Below, piece by piece: positions 7,836 to 15,975 of a stretch of DNA of 64,000 nucleotides. Both the position numbers and the translations under genes were made by a program. Positions within the stretch are counted from its first letter, which is position 1; each line of letters starts with the position of its first letter. The stretch is from contig JBJDZM010000002.1 of the NCBI GenBank assembly GCA_051867975.1, positions 5,648 to 69,647 on the forward strand, given 5' to 3'. Origin of the DNA: SVTX01 sp051867975. GTDB taxonomy: Bacteria > Bacillota > Clostridia > Oscillospirales > CAG-272. A model generated the notes under the pieces. It had not been told where the DNA came from, searched no databases, and saw only the letters and a list, made by a program, of their open reading frames with translations.

Positions 7836-9056
7836 ATGAAAATTTACGAAGAACTCGTCGCGCGCGGGCTTATCGCGCAGGTGACAAACGAAGAAGAAAT
7901 CAGAAATATGATCAACGAGGGCAAAGCGACCTTCTACATCGGCTTTGACCCAACCGCCGACTCGCTTCACGTCGGTCACTTCATGGCACTCTGTCTTATG
8001 AAGAGACTTCAAATGGCAGGCAATAAGCCCGTCGTGCTTATCGGCGGCGGTACTGCCATGGTCGGAGACCCCTCGGGGCGAACCGACATGAGACAGATGA
8101 TGACTGCCGAGACGATTGCGCATAACTGCAACTGCTTCAAAAAGCAGATGGAAAGATTCATCGACTTCGGTGAGGGCAAGGCAATTATGGTCAACAACGC
8201 CGATTGGTTGCTCGGACTCAACTACGTCGACGTTCTCCGCGACGTCGGAGCATGCTTCTCGGTAAACCGTATGCTCACCGCCGAATGTTACAAGCAGAGA
8301 ATGGAAAAAGGCCTTTCCTTCCTTGAATTTAACTACATGATAATGCAGTCATACGACTTCTATCACCTCTTTAAGGAATACGGCTGTAATATGCAGTTCG
8401 GCGGCGATGACCAGTGGTCGAATATGCTCGGCGGCACCGAGCTTATCCGCCGTAAGCTCGGCAAGGACGCGCATGCCATGACCATCACCCTGCTGCTCAA
8501 CTCCGAGGGCAAGAAGATGGGCAAGACCGCTTCGGGCGCAGTCTGGCTCGACCCCGAAAAAACCTCTCCCTACGATTTCTACCAATATTGGAGAAACGTC
8601 GCCGATGCCGACGTACTCAAATGTATCCGTATGCTGACCTTCCTTCCCCTCGAAGAGATCAACGCCATGGATTCATGGGAAGGCGCAAAACTTAACACCG
8701 CCAAAGAAATTCTCGCATACGAGCTCACAAAACTCGTCCACGGCGAGGAAGAGGCAAATAAAGCCCAAGCCCAGGCAAAAGCCCTGTTCGGCGCAGGCGG
8801 CGAAGCCGATGCCCCGACAGCGCAAATGCTCGACGAGGATTTCTACATCGAAGATAAAACCGATATTCTCACAATGCTCGTCCGCTCCGGACTCTGTAAA
8901 TCCAAATCCGAAGCCCGCCAGGCAGTGCAGCAGGGCGGCGTCTCGGTCGACGGCGAGAAAATCACCGATATCAAAACCTTCTACTCAAAATCCGACCTTT
9001 CGGACGGCAAACTCCTCCGCAAGGGCAAGAAGACTTATATGAAAGTTGTTTTTTAA
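7836..9056 (+). CDS. tyrS: Tyrosyl-tRNA synthetase
   Basis: The protein has 406 residues and charges tRNA-Tyr. The class I catalytic core shows the HIGH-equivalent HVGH at 45-48 and the KMSKS-equivalent KMGKT at 227-231. The tRNA-binding S4 domain lies at about 340-406. The length fits bacterial TyrRS. The start ATG at 7836 follows GAAAGGAAAAC. Expression is controlled by the T-box leader just upstream, whose predicted specifier is a Tyr codon. The gene stands alone and is followed by a repeat-rich intergenic region. Confidence 0.98.
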   Translation: MKIYEELVARGLIAQVTNEEEIRNMINEGKATFYIGFDPTADSLHVGHFMALCLMKRLQMAGNKPVVLIGGGTAMVGDPSGRTDMRQMMTAETIAHNCNCFKKQMERFIDFGEGKAIMVNNADWLLGLNYVDVLRDVGACFSVNRMLTAECYKQRMEKGLSFLEFNYMIMQSYDFYHLFKEYGCNMQFGGDDQWSNMLGGTELIRRKLGKDAHAMTITLLLNSEGKKMGKTASGAVWLDPEKTSPYDFYQYWRNVADADVLKCIRMLTFLPLEEINAMDSWEGAKLNTAKEILAYELTKLVHGEEEANKAQAQAKALFGAGGEADAPTAQMLDEDFYIEDKTDILTMLVRSGLCKSKSEARQAVQQGGVSVDGEKITDIKTFYSKSDLSDGKLLRKGKKTYMKVVF

Positions 9057-9067
9057 GGGATGGTGAT

Positions 9068-9146
9068 TGCAGGGGGAGAGGGTGCCTTTTTGAAAAAAGG
9101 GCACCCTCTCCCCCTGCACCCCCTCTCCCTTCAAAAACTTTCAATA
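9068..9146 (+). repeat. Dispersed hairpin module M2
   Basis: A long palindrome, TGCAGGGGGAGAGGGTGCC (9068-9086), pairs with the mirror sequence ending at 9118 around a TTTTTGAAAAAA core. The tail TCAAAAACTTTCAATA lies at 9131-9146. It may also end tyrS transcripts. Confidence 0.6.
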
Positions 9147-9282
9147 AATGGGCTGGTTTGTAAACAAAGTTTCTCTGCAAAACCGCAGGCTAATCTAACT
9201 TCAACTTGGAGAAACATCGACATCAAATGTCCTTCATCGGTTGGGTTTAACACGTCCCCAGCGCGAAAAACAATTGAAAAGG

Positions 9283-9356
9283 GACTCGGACTCCTCGCAC
9301 AGCGAGGAGCGGTTTGCACCAAATTGACTTTGAGCAAGTTTAGCATTGCGGTGCAT
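9283..9356 (-). ncRNA. Two-stem structured repeat, copy A
   Basis: Read on the minus strand: TGCACC (9355-9350), a 29-nt loop ending TCAATTT, GGTGCA, linker AACCG, CTCCTCGC-TGT-GCGAGGAG, then TCCGAGTC. Copies B (46032-46104) and C (63607-63681) keep all lengths and the linker and tail sequences while stem bases change in compensating pairs. It lies in the gene-free region 9057-9493, between hairpin modules M2 and M3. Function is unknown. Confidence 0.6.
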
Positions 9357-9413
9357 GTAGTGAGGGATTTTTCCGAAGGGAAAATCCTACGCCACCGCGA
9401 TAAGGACCCAAAA

Positions 9414-9472
9414 TATTGAAAGTTTTTGAAGAGGGGTATGGGGAGAAAACTTTTTTCAAAAAGTTTCTCCCC
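9414..9472 (-). repeat. Dispersed hairpin module M3 (inverted)
   Basis: On the minus strand a GGGGAGAAACTTTTT-type palindrome (9472-9440) is followed by CCTCTTCAAAAACTTTCAATA ending at 9414. It faces M2, so the two modules bracket copy A of the structured repeat. It lies just after the sigF stop codon. Confidence 0.6.
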
Positions 9473-9493
9473 AAATCCATATCACAGTCTAAC

Positions 9494-10267
9494 TTACGCC
9501 AACTCACCTCTCAAAAAAGACATAATCTTCTTTTCCTCGCGAGAGACTTTAACCTGGGAGAGACCAAGTCTTGCGGCGACCTGTTGCTGTGTCATATCGC
9601 GGTAGTAGCGCAAGAGGACGATTTTCCGCCACTCGGGCGGCATTTTTTTTATTGCCTCTGCGAGGGACAGGCGGTCGGCGAGATTTTCAAATTCATCTGC
9701 CGACTCGCGGTCGGGAATTACGGAATCGAGGGTTTTTGAGTCCTCGCCGAAGACGTTGTCGGAGAGCGAGGTGACGGGAGACACGGCATCAACGGCTATT
9801 GCCGCTTCTTCAACGCTCACGCCTGCATACGCCGCCAGCTCGCTGATTCCCGCCTCTCTGCCTTCCTCGGTCATAATGCGGTTTTTCTCACGCATTATGG
9901 TAATTCCTATCTTTTTATAGCCTCGGCTTACGCGAATAAGCCCGTCGTCGCGCAAATGCCTGCGTATCTCGCCTACAATGAGCGGCACGGCATAGGTTGA
10001 AAAAGCGGTTCCGCGTTCAACCTGAAAGCTGTTTATAGCCTTCAGCATACCAATCGTTCCAATCTGCATCAGGTCCTCAAATTCGGTGCCTCGGTCACGG
10101 AATTTCAGCGCAAGACTCTTGACAAGCGCGGTGTTTTCGATTATAAGCGTTTCGGTTGCGGATTCGTCTCCGCTCTGCGCACGCAAAATCAGCTCGCGGT
10201 TGCGCAAATATCTTTCGTCGTGAATCTCCTGCGTGTTGTCAAGATTATTTTTGTTTTCGGTATCCAT
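9494..10267 (-). CDS. sigF: Sporulation sigma factor sigma-F
   Basis: The protein has 257 residues and belongs to the SigB/F/G subfamily of sigma-70 factors. Region 2 covers about 36-110, including EDLMQIGTIGMLKAI and the -10-recognition FSTYAVPLIVGEIRR. Region 3 lies at about 120-165. Region 4 at about 205-255 has the HTH TQQQVAARLGLSQVKVSR. Third position in a spoIIAA-spoIIAB operon identifies it as sigma-F, the first forespore-specific sigma factor, rather than sigma-G. It is 24 nt downstream of spoIIAB with its own RBS (GGAGGGC). Module M3 follows the stop and has no clear T run. Confidence 0.95.
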   Translation of the reverse strand: MDTENKNNLDNTQEIHDERYLRNRELILRAQSGDESATETLIIENTALVKSLALKFRDRGTEFEDLMQIGTIGMLKAINSFQVERGTAFSTYAVPLIVGEIRRHLRDDGLIRVSRGYKKIGITIMREKNRIMTEEGREAGISELAAYAGVSVEEAAIAVDAVSPVTSLSDNVFGEDSKTLDSVIPDRESADEFENLADRLSLAEAIKKMPPEWRKIVLLRYYRDMTQQQVAARLGLSQVKVSREEKKIMSFLRGELA

Positions 10268-10291
10268 AAAGATGCCCTCCTCGGGGATTAT

Positions 10292-10750
10292 TTATGTATC
10301 TCTGTCCTTGAATACCTTATACATCACAATCTTCGTACCGCCCTCAAGACGCGAGGAGACAGTCATCTTATCGGTAAAGCTCTCCATGACGGTAAAGCCC
10401 ATTCCGCTCCGCTCGCCTGCCGCATCGGTTGTAAAAAGCGGCTGACGGGCCTCTTTTATGTCCTCGATTCCACAGCCCTTGTCGCGTATCTCAATCTTTG
10501 CCACTCTGCCTTCAAGGAGCGAGACGGTTATGTAAATCAGTCCGTCCGAATGGCGGTAGGCGTGAACTATGCAGTTCGTTACCGCCTCGCTGACCGCGCA
10601 TTTTATGTCTGCAAGCTCGATTGCCGAGGGGTCAAGCTGTGCGCAGAACGCCGCAACCGCCGCGCGTGCCATTCCCTCGTTTGCTGACAGCGCAGGGAGC
10701 TTTAATTGCATTTTGTTTATCACTTTTCCCGATATTTTTGCCTTTTTCAT
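10292..10750 (-). CDS. spoIIAB: Anti-sigma-F factor / serine kinase SpoIIAB
   Basis: The protein has 152 residues and is a GHKL-family kinase. The N box is EAVTNC (55-60), the G1 box DKGCGI (90-95) and the G2 region GERSGMGF (112-119). SpoIIAB holds sigma-F inactive and phosphorylates SpoIIAA. The start ATG at 10750 overlaps the spoIIAA stop by four bases (ATGA) and has the RBS AAAGGAGAG. The first 13 residues precede the usual family start region, where a second ATG (MQLKLP) is available. Confidence 0.96.
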   Translation of the reverse strand: MKKAKISGKVINKMQLKLPALSANEGMARAAVAAFCAQLDPSAIELADIKCAVSEAVTNCIVHAYRHSDGLIYITVSLLEGRVAKIEIRDKGCGIEDIKEARQPLFTTDAAGERSGMGFTVMESFTDKMTVSSRLEGGTKIVMYKVFKDRDT

Positions 10751-11244
10751 TTCTCATCTCTCCTTTGGTCACTCTCGACTGAATTTTGGTGGGAAATATC
10801 CCTTTTGGACATTACCGTCTCTCTCTCGCTCGTTCTGTGCCGTGCCGCACGCTTTTTTTGTTCCCTGCCGGCGTTCATATTCTGCTTTTCCGATGTGATA
10901 TTCGCTACACGACTGCGTTTTATCTTGACCATCCGCTCCATTCCGGCAAGATTCATTATTTTTTCGGTTGCTGGGCTGGGGTCAAGAACATACATCTCTC
11001 CGCCCGCCGATTGCATCAGTGAATAACGCCCCATTATAAGACCAAGCCCCGAGCTGTCCATAAAATCGACCGCTGACATATCAAGTGAAAGAATCCTTGG
11101 GCAGCGCGAGCGGATAAGGTCGTCTATATTTACTCTTACGACCGCCGCGGTGTGGTGGTCTATTTCTCCCCTCAGCTTGATTTTCAGCGTGATTCCGTCA
11201 AATTCGCTGTCAAATCCCGGTTTTTTATCTCTTTTTGCACACAT
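10747..11244 (-). CDS. spoIIAA: Anti-anti-sigma factor SpoIIAA with a basic C-terminal extension
   Basis: The protein has 165 residues. The STAS domain covers about 12-112, with the phosphorylation loop MDSSGLG and the target serine probably Ser64 (equivalent of Bacillus Ser58). Unphosphorylated SpoIIAA frees sigma-F from SpoIIAB. Family members are usually near 115 residues. Here about 50 extra residues, very rich in Arg, Lys, Gln and Ser, run to the stop that overlaps spoIIAB. The extension reads as disordered and basic, and its role is unknown. The RBS is GAAAGGAC. No convincing sigma-H promoter could be fixed in the 150 bp upstream. Confidence 0.95.
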   Translation of the reverse strand: MCAKRDKKPGFDSEFDGITLKIKLRGEIDHHTAAVVRVNIDDLIRSRCPRILSLDMSAVDFMDSSGLGLIMGRYSLMQSAGGEMYVLDPSPATEKIMNLAGMERMVKIKRSRVANITSEKQNMNAGREQKKRAARHRTSERETVMSKRDISHQNSVESDQRRDEK

Positions 11245-11340
11245 TTTTGCGTCCTTTCTGTTTCTTGTGTTAATTCAATTGATTTTATCACTTTTTTCGT
11301 GCGGATTATGTCACATCCTGCCGCCGAAAAAAATATTTAC

Positions 11341-11373
11341 AAAAAAGGGCGAGAACCTTCGAGATCCTCGCCC
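11341..11373 (-). terminator. Terminator of the EF-G-like gene
   Basis: GGGCGAG (11347-11353) pairs with CTCGCCC (11367-11373). On the minus strand CTCGCCC is followed by TTTTTTG. Confidence 0.85.
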
Positions 11374-11408
11374 ATAATATGAAATCTTTAATTTTTTCTA
11401 AGTGACGG

Positions 11409-13454
11409 TCACTTTTTCTCGATTATCTTCTGCGCCACGTTCTGAGGAACGGTATCATATCCTGTTACGTTGTACTCAAAGGAGCCGCGTCCCTGTGTCA
11501 TTGCACGGAGAACCGTCGGATAATCGGCAAGCTCTGCCTTGGGAGCAGACGCGTGAACAATGGTGTATCCGGGCTTTTCCTCGCACGCATCCATACCCAT
11601 AACCGCCGCACGGCGCTTGTTGAGGTCTCCCATAACGTCACCGACCATATACTCGGGGACGAGAACGTCAAGGTCGCCAACAGGCTCAAGAAGCACGGGA
11701 CCTGCCTGCTCAAGGCACTTCTTATATGCGAGCGATGCCGCGGTCTTAAAGGATATTTCATCCGAGTCAACGGGGTGATACGAGCCGTCGTGAAGGTCAG
11801 CCGCAAGCCTTGTCATGGGGTAGCCGTAAGCACCCTTGAGCATTGCATCCTGAAGTCCCTTTTCAACCGCGGGGTTAAAGTTCTTCGGAACGACACCGCC
11901 GACAACGGATACGGTAAAGGTAAGTCCCTCTTCCTCTGCAGGCGAGAATTTGATCCAAACGTGACCGAACTGTCCCGAGCCGCCGTTCTGCTTTTTGTGC
12001 TTTCCTTCAACGTCGACCGTCTTTGTAATCTTTTCACGGTAAGGAATCGCGGGGATCTCGTATCTTACGTTAACGCCAAAACGGTTCTTAAGATTTGCCG
12101 CCAGAATAGTCAGGTGCATATCTCCCATAGCGTAGATGAGCTGCTGATTTGTCTCGGCATTGTTCTCATAACGAAGAGTTCTGTCTTCCTCGGTCATTCT
12201 TGCGATCGCCTGCGAGATCTTGCTCTCGTCCTTTGCGGTGAGCGGATACATGGCTCTGCAATAGTAGGGAGTTGCGTATTTAACGGGGCTGTATTCAAGC
12301 TTTCCGGATGCGGAAAGAGTATCATTTGTGTTTGTATCGGTCAGCTTTGATACCATTCCGATATCTCCGCATGCAAGCTCGTCGACCTCGATCTGCTTGT
12401 TGCCCTTCATTATGTATATGTGTGCCAATTTCTCATCAACGCCGCTTCTTGAATTCTTGAGTGCCATGTCTTTTTTAACAGTTCCGTTCATGACCTTAAA
12501 GAATGACATCTTACCTACGAACGGATCAGCGACCGTCTTGAATACGAAGAGCGCGGGAGAGCCGTCAAGCTCGATTGCCGCATCGCTTCCGTCGGCGTAT
12601 TTTTCTACCTTCTTTGCGGTATGTCTCGGGAAGGACGCCGCGATAGAATCCATCATTGCGATAACGCCCCAAAGTCTTGTTGCCGCGCCGCAATATACGG
12701 GAGTGATGGTTCCGTCGATGATGCCCTGATGAAGTCCCTCAACACATTCTTCCTTCGTGAAGGGCTCACCCTCAAAGAACTTCTCCATAAGCTCCTCGCT
12801 CGTTCCCGCAACCGCCTCGTTGAGAACATCCTTGTACTGCTCAGCCGCCGCCTCAAGCTCGGGAGTCATATCGGTCGGGAATCTCTTTCCCGAATCGTCA
12901 TAAACATACGCCTGCATATCAATAAGGTCTACCATCGTAATGTCCTTACCGTTCTTACCGACAGGGATAAATACGGGGCAGAGCGACTTGCCGAACTTCT
13001 CGCGAAGCTGAGCAAACGTCGCATTAAAGTGCGCGTCGTAGTTGTCGCACTTGTTTATAAAGAACGCTCTCGGTATGCCTGCAGAGACAGCCTTGTCCCA
13101 TGCAAGCTCTGTTCCGACTTCCATTCCCGCCTTACCGTCAACGCAGATAACGCAAGAGTCCGCAACGCGAGTTCCCTGAACTACCTCGCCCTCAAAGTCG
13201 AGATATCCGGGAGTATCAATGATATTTATTTTAACATCCTTCCAAAATACATGTGCAACCGATGCCGAAAGAGAAAACTTTCTTGCCTGTTCCTCAGCGT
13301 CATAGTCACAGACGGTATTTCCGTCCGGTACGTTACCGAGTCTGTCGGTGCCGCCGCTTACGAAAAGCATAGCCTCGGCGAGGGAGGTTTTACCGCTTCC
13401 GCCGTGGCCCGCGAGGGCAATGTTACGAATTTGCTTTGTGCTGTACTGAGCCAT
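11409..13454 (-). CDS. Elongation factor G-like GTPase (EF-G paralogue)
   Basis: The protein has 681 residues with the five-domain EF-G layout. The G1 loop is GHGGSGKT (16-23), G3 is DTPGY (80-84), and G4 is NKCD (134-137). The Gly-rich GHGGSGKTSL and the low conservation of domain I place it with the 'EF-G-like' paralogues rather than the canonical str-operon fusA, which is normally near 700 residues with GHIDAGKTT. Such paralogues are widespread in Firmicutes and their role in translation is poorly defined. It is monocistronic, with its own promoter and terminator. The start ATG at 13454 follows AAGGA. Confidence 0.93.
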   Translation of the reverse strand: MAQYSTKQIRNIALAGHGGSGKTSLAEAMLFVSGGTDRLGNVPDGNTVCDYDAEEQARKFSLSASVAHVFWKDVKINIIDTPGYLDFEGEVVQGTRVADSCVICVDGKAGMEVGTELAWDKAVSAGIPRAFFINKCDNYDAHFNATFAQLREKFGKSLCPVFIPVGKNGKDITMVDLIDMQAYVYDDSGKRFPTDMTPELEAAAEQYKDVLNEAVAGTSEELMEKFFEGEPFTKEECVEGLHQGIIDGTITPVYCGAATRLWGVIAMMDSIAASFPRHTAKKVEKYADGSDAAIELDGSPALFVFKTVADPFVGKMSFFKVMNGTVKKDMALKNSRSGVDEKLAHIYIMKGNKQIEVDELACGDIGMVSKLTDTNTNDTLSASGKLEYSPVKYATPYYCRAMYPLTAKDESKISQAIARMTEEDRTLRYENNAETNQQLIYAMGDMHLTILAANLKNRFGVNVRYEIPAIPYREKITKTVDVEGKHKKQNGGSGQFGHVWIKFSPAEEEGLTFTVSVVGGVVPKNFNPAVEKGLQDAMLKGAYGYPMTRLAADLHDGSYHPVDSDEISFKTAASLAYKKCLEQAGPVLLEPVGDLDVLVPEYMVGDVMGDLNKRRAAVMGMDACEEKPGYTIVHASAPKAELADYPTVLRAMTQGRGSFEYNVTGYDTVPQNVAQKIIEKK

Positions 13455-13574
13455 TGTTTTTTTCCTTAAACCCGCAATATTTCACAGGTCCCTTTCAATT
13501 TATATAGGCTGAAATCACATTACCGATGGAACTATTTAATTATAATCCCCAAAATAACGCAATAGCATATAAAT

Positions 13575-13603
13575 ATTATACAACAAACGGACAAATTTTT
13601 CAA
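13575..13603 (-). promoter_or_regulatory. Promoter of the EF-G-like gene
   Basis: TTGAAA, 17-bp spacer, TATAAT on the minus strand, giving a 5' leader of about 115 nt. I see no riboswitch in it. Confidence 0.7.
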
Positions 13604-13697
13604 TATTTTTTAGTCATCTTTTTCTGTTCTATTAGTAGAATTTCAAATAAAAAATTTGTGTATTTATCACAATTCGGGCGCATTTCGGCATGTAATC

Positions 13698-13728
13698 AAA
13701 GAAAAGCGGAAGCCCGTGTGAGCTTCCG
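13698..13728 (-). terminator. Terminator of the orotate-PRTase-like gene
   Basis: CGGAAGC (13707-13713) pairs with GCTTCCG (13722-13728). On the minus strand it is followed by CTTTTCTTT. Confidence 0.8.
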
Positions 13729-13739
13729 TTTATGATTTT

Positions 13740-14381
13740 TTAAAGCTTTGAAAATCCGAAGCTGTTTACAAGAGCATCTATTTTCTCGCCTCTTTTGCAC
13801 ATCGGACATTCATGCGAGGGGTTCATCTCATACCCTTCAAGGTCATTCGGGTTGAATACGGAGCAGACGGGAATACCCGCACATTCATCGACCGTTGCAA
13901 ATATAGATGCTATTCCCACGACGTCTCCGCCGTAGTATCTTATCGCCTCCATTGCCGCCTTTACCGTGTAGCCCGTGTTGACCGATGCCGCTAAAATAAG
14001 CACGTGCTTGCCCGATATCATGGGTACAAGACTGTCTCTGAACAGAAGCTGATTTCCCGACGTAGGCTCGGGTGTTACGATATATATTGTCTGATGCGCA
14101 TTCATGTTCATAAAATCTTCGCGTGTAAGCTCTTCTGCCAGGCACGTGCCGACCACCTGCATTTCATCAAGGCAAAGAACCGTATCAATTATCGTATTCT
14201 TGTTGTAATATGCCGCTATCTCCTTTGCAAGCGCGACCGCTTCCGAAAGACGTGACTTCTGAACGGTTACGTCAATAAAGAAATTGCTGTGCGAGCGTCC
14301 GGTCGCAAAGTGACCTTTTGCAACACGCAAAATGAGGTTATTCCCCTTTGTTTTTACCTTGTATGTTGTAAGTGTAGGCAT
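13740..14381 (-). CDS. Orotate phosphoribosyltransferase-like protein with degenerate PRPP loop
   Basis: The protein has 213 residues from ATG 14381, selected because CGGAGGG lies 6 nt upstream and the promoter is just beyond; longer reading frames run into the promoter. The fold matches type I phosphoribosyltransferases. The PRPP loop that normally carries two acidic residues before the T-G-x-T segment reads LILAASVNTGYTVKAA here, so the acidic pair is Ala-Ala. This argues against normal PRTase catalysis and for a binding or regulatory role. The C-terminus has a CPMC pair that could bind metal. A hairpin, CTCCGA/TCGGAG, covers the RBS. The gene has its own promoter and sits after tatD. Confidence 0.75.
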   Translation of the reverse strand: MPTLTTYKVKTKGNNLILRVAKGHFATGRSHSNFFIDVTVQKSRLSEAVALAKEIAAYYNKNTIIDTVLCLDEMQVVGTCLAEELTREDFMNMNAHQTIYIVTPEPTSGNQLLFRDSLVPMISGKHVLILAASVNTGYTVKAAMEAIRYYGGDVVGIASIFATVDECAGIPVCSVFNPNDLEGYEMNPSHECPMCKRGEKIDALVNSFGFSKL

Positions 14382-14433
14382 ATGATTCCCTCCGAAAACA
14401 GTCTCGGAGCATTTTTGCGCTCCTGATACTATT

Positions 14434-14462
14434 ATTTTACATAAAACAGAGAACTCTGTCAA
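14434..14462 (-). promoter_or_regulatory. Promoter of the orotate-PRTase-like gene
   Basis: TTGACA, 17-bp spacer, TAAAAT on the minus strand, about 50 nt before the start codon. Confidence 0.8.
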
Positions 14463-14512
14463 GGCGGATTTTAACATTTTGTTAAAACTCACCAATTCAG
14501 AGTCCTCATTTT

Positions 14513-15319
14513 TTATAGTCCAAACAATTTTTCGGCGTTTTCGAACGTAATATTTGCAACTTCGTCGTAGCACAAGCCATGTATCGCGGCGGCGGCAAGC
14601 GCGGTCTCGCGCATATATACCGAATTATTCATCATACCCCTGTACGGCACCGGCGCAAGATAGGGCGCGTCGGTTTCGATCAATAGTCGGTCAAGAGGTA
14701 CGGCGGCGCAAGCCTCACGCACTCGGTCGGCGTTTTTGAAGGTCAAGGTTCCCGAAAAAGACACGTACCAGCCCCGCTTGACGATCTCCTTTACCATCTC
14801 CGCACGCATGCTGCAGCTGTGTATCACTCCGCGCACGTCCTTATGCCTGCATATCATATCAAACGTATCTCCGTGTGCATCGCGGTTATGGATAATAACA
14901 GGCAGGTCGTATTTTTTCGCCAAGGACATTTGCGCATCGAAATAGGCGTATTGTAGTTCTTTATTGACCGGTTGCCAATAATAATCGAAGCCAATCTCAC
15001 CGACGGCAACGATTTTATTCTCTTTCCGTTTCTTTTCATCGTATATGAGGGCTTCGATATCGGCTATCTCTTCTTCATACGGACGCTTGCATCTGTCCTG
15101 CGCATCCGACGGATGTATACCTACCGCCGCATACATGTTGTCGTACTTTTTCGCCATTTCGACAACGGTTTTTGAGTTTTCGGGGTCGGTTCCGACATTT
15201 ACGACCGCTCCCACGGTCGCGCGAAAATCCTCGCTCGACAAAAGAGAGTCCGCTCCTCCCAAAAGCTCGTCAAACTTTTTGTCATAGTAATGCGCATGAG
15301 TATCAAATAGTTTTTCCAT
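14513..15319 (-). CDS. TatD family metal-dependent hydrolase (DNase/deacylase family)
   Basis: The protein has 268 residues from ATG 15319, which overlaps the stop of the upstream yigZ-like gene by one base (TAATG), so the two are translationally coupled. The N-terminal metal motif is DTHAH (6-10). A conserved Glu lies in VAVGEIGFDYYW, a His in IIHNRDAHGDT, and a late metal Asp in LIETDAPYLAP. TatD enzymes are TIM-barrel hydrolases acting on nucleic acids or D-aminoacyl-tRNA. Nothing in the context narrows the substrate. Confidence 0.93.
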   Translation of the reverse strand: MEKLFDTHAHYYDKKFDELLGGADSLLSSEDFRATVGAVVNVGTDPENSKTVVEMAKKYDNMYAAVGIHPSDAQDRCKRPYEEEIADIEALIYDEKKRKENKIVAVGEIGFDYYWQPVNKELQYAYFDAQMSLAKKYDLPVIIHNRDAHGDTFDMICRHKDVRGVIHSCSMRAEMVKEIVKRGWYVSFSGTLTFKNADRVREACAAVPLDRLLIETDAPYLAPVPYRGMMNNSVYMRETALAAAAIHGLCYDEVANITFENAEKLFGL

Positions 15320-15957
15320 TATCTGTAATCGTACCTTTCTCCTGTCCTCTGAACTCTGTCTTTTCCGCCGCTCATTTCGTTTATCCTTGCGCATAGCGGC
15401 GAGACTGCGGTCTCCTTTACCGCAAAGGAGACCTTGACCTTATCGGTAAACTCGGTGTCGTCAATTATCGCCGCAAAGGTCGGCAATATCACTGCGTATT
15501 TCTGATAATCCGAATATGAACACTCTAAGCTAAGCTCGGCATACTTCTCATACGTGACTATCCCTGCCGCATCGAGCGCAATTTTTGCGCCGTGTGAATA
15601 CGCGCGGACAAGTCCGCCCGCGCCGAGCAATATCCCGCCGAAATATCTCGTCACGACGACAACGCAGTCGCACACACCGCTCTTGCGTATCGTCTCAAGC
15701 ATAGGCACGCCTGCCGTTCCCTGAGGCTCACCGTCGTCCGAATAACGAGCCACAATTCCACCCTTCAGAAGGTACGCCCAACAGTTGTGCGTTGCATCTC
15801 CGTATTCTTTTTTCTTTGCCCTGACGAACTCCATAGCTTCGTCTTCGCTTGTGATATGCTTTGCGTGACCGATGAAAAGAGACCTTCTTTCCTCAAATTC
15901 ATCGCTTCCCTCGCCTGCAAGCGTGGTATAAAGTTCTGCCTTTTTCTCTTCGCTCAT
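15319..15957 (-). CDS. YigZ/IMPACT family protein (UPF0029)
   Basis: The protein has 212 residues. The IMPACT N-terminal domain at about 20-130 shows DATHNCWAYLL, YSDDGEPQGTAGVPML and VVVTRYFGGILLGAGGL, the family signature. The C-terminal part (about 140-200) is the DUF1949-type EF-G-like domain. Family members in bacteria are implicated in translation-related or stress functions without a settled biochemical activity. The gene lies 18 nt after hflX and is coupled to tatD, so hflX-yigZ-tatD probably form one operon. Confidence 0.93.
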   Translation of the reverse strand: MSEEKKAELYTTLAGEGSDEFEERRSLFIGHAKHITSEDEAMEFVRAKKKEYGDATHNCWAYLLKGGIVARYSDDGEPQGTAGVPMLETIRKSGVCDCVVVVTRYFGGILLGAGGLVRAYSHGAKIALDAAGIVTYEKYAELSLECSYSDYQKYAVILPTFAAIIDDTEFTDKVKVSFAVKETAVSPLCARINEMSGGKDRVQRTGERYDYR

Positions 15958-15975
15958 AGTCTGTTACCTTAAAAC

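Noticed and set aside
14382..14573. 64-residue N-terminal extension of the PRTase-like protein
   Set aside because: It would cover the promoter at 14434-14462 and overlap tatD; the internal ATG has the RBS.
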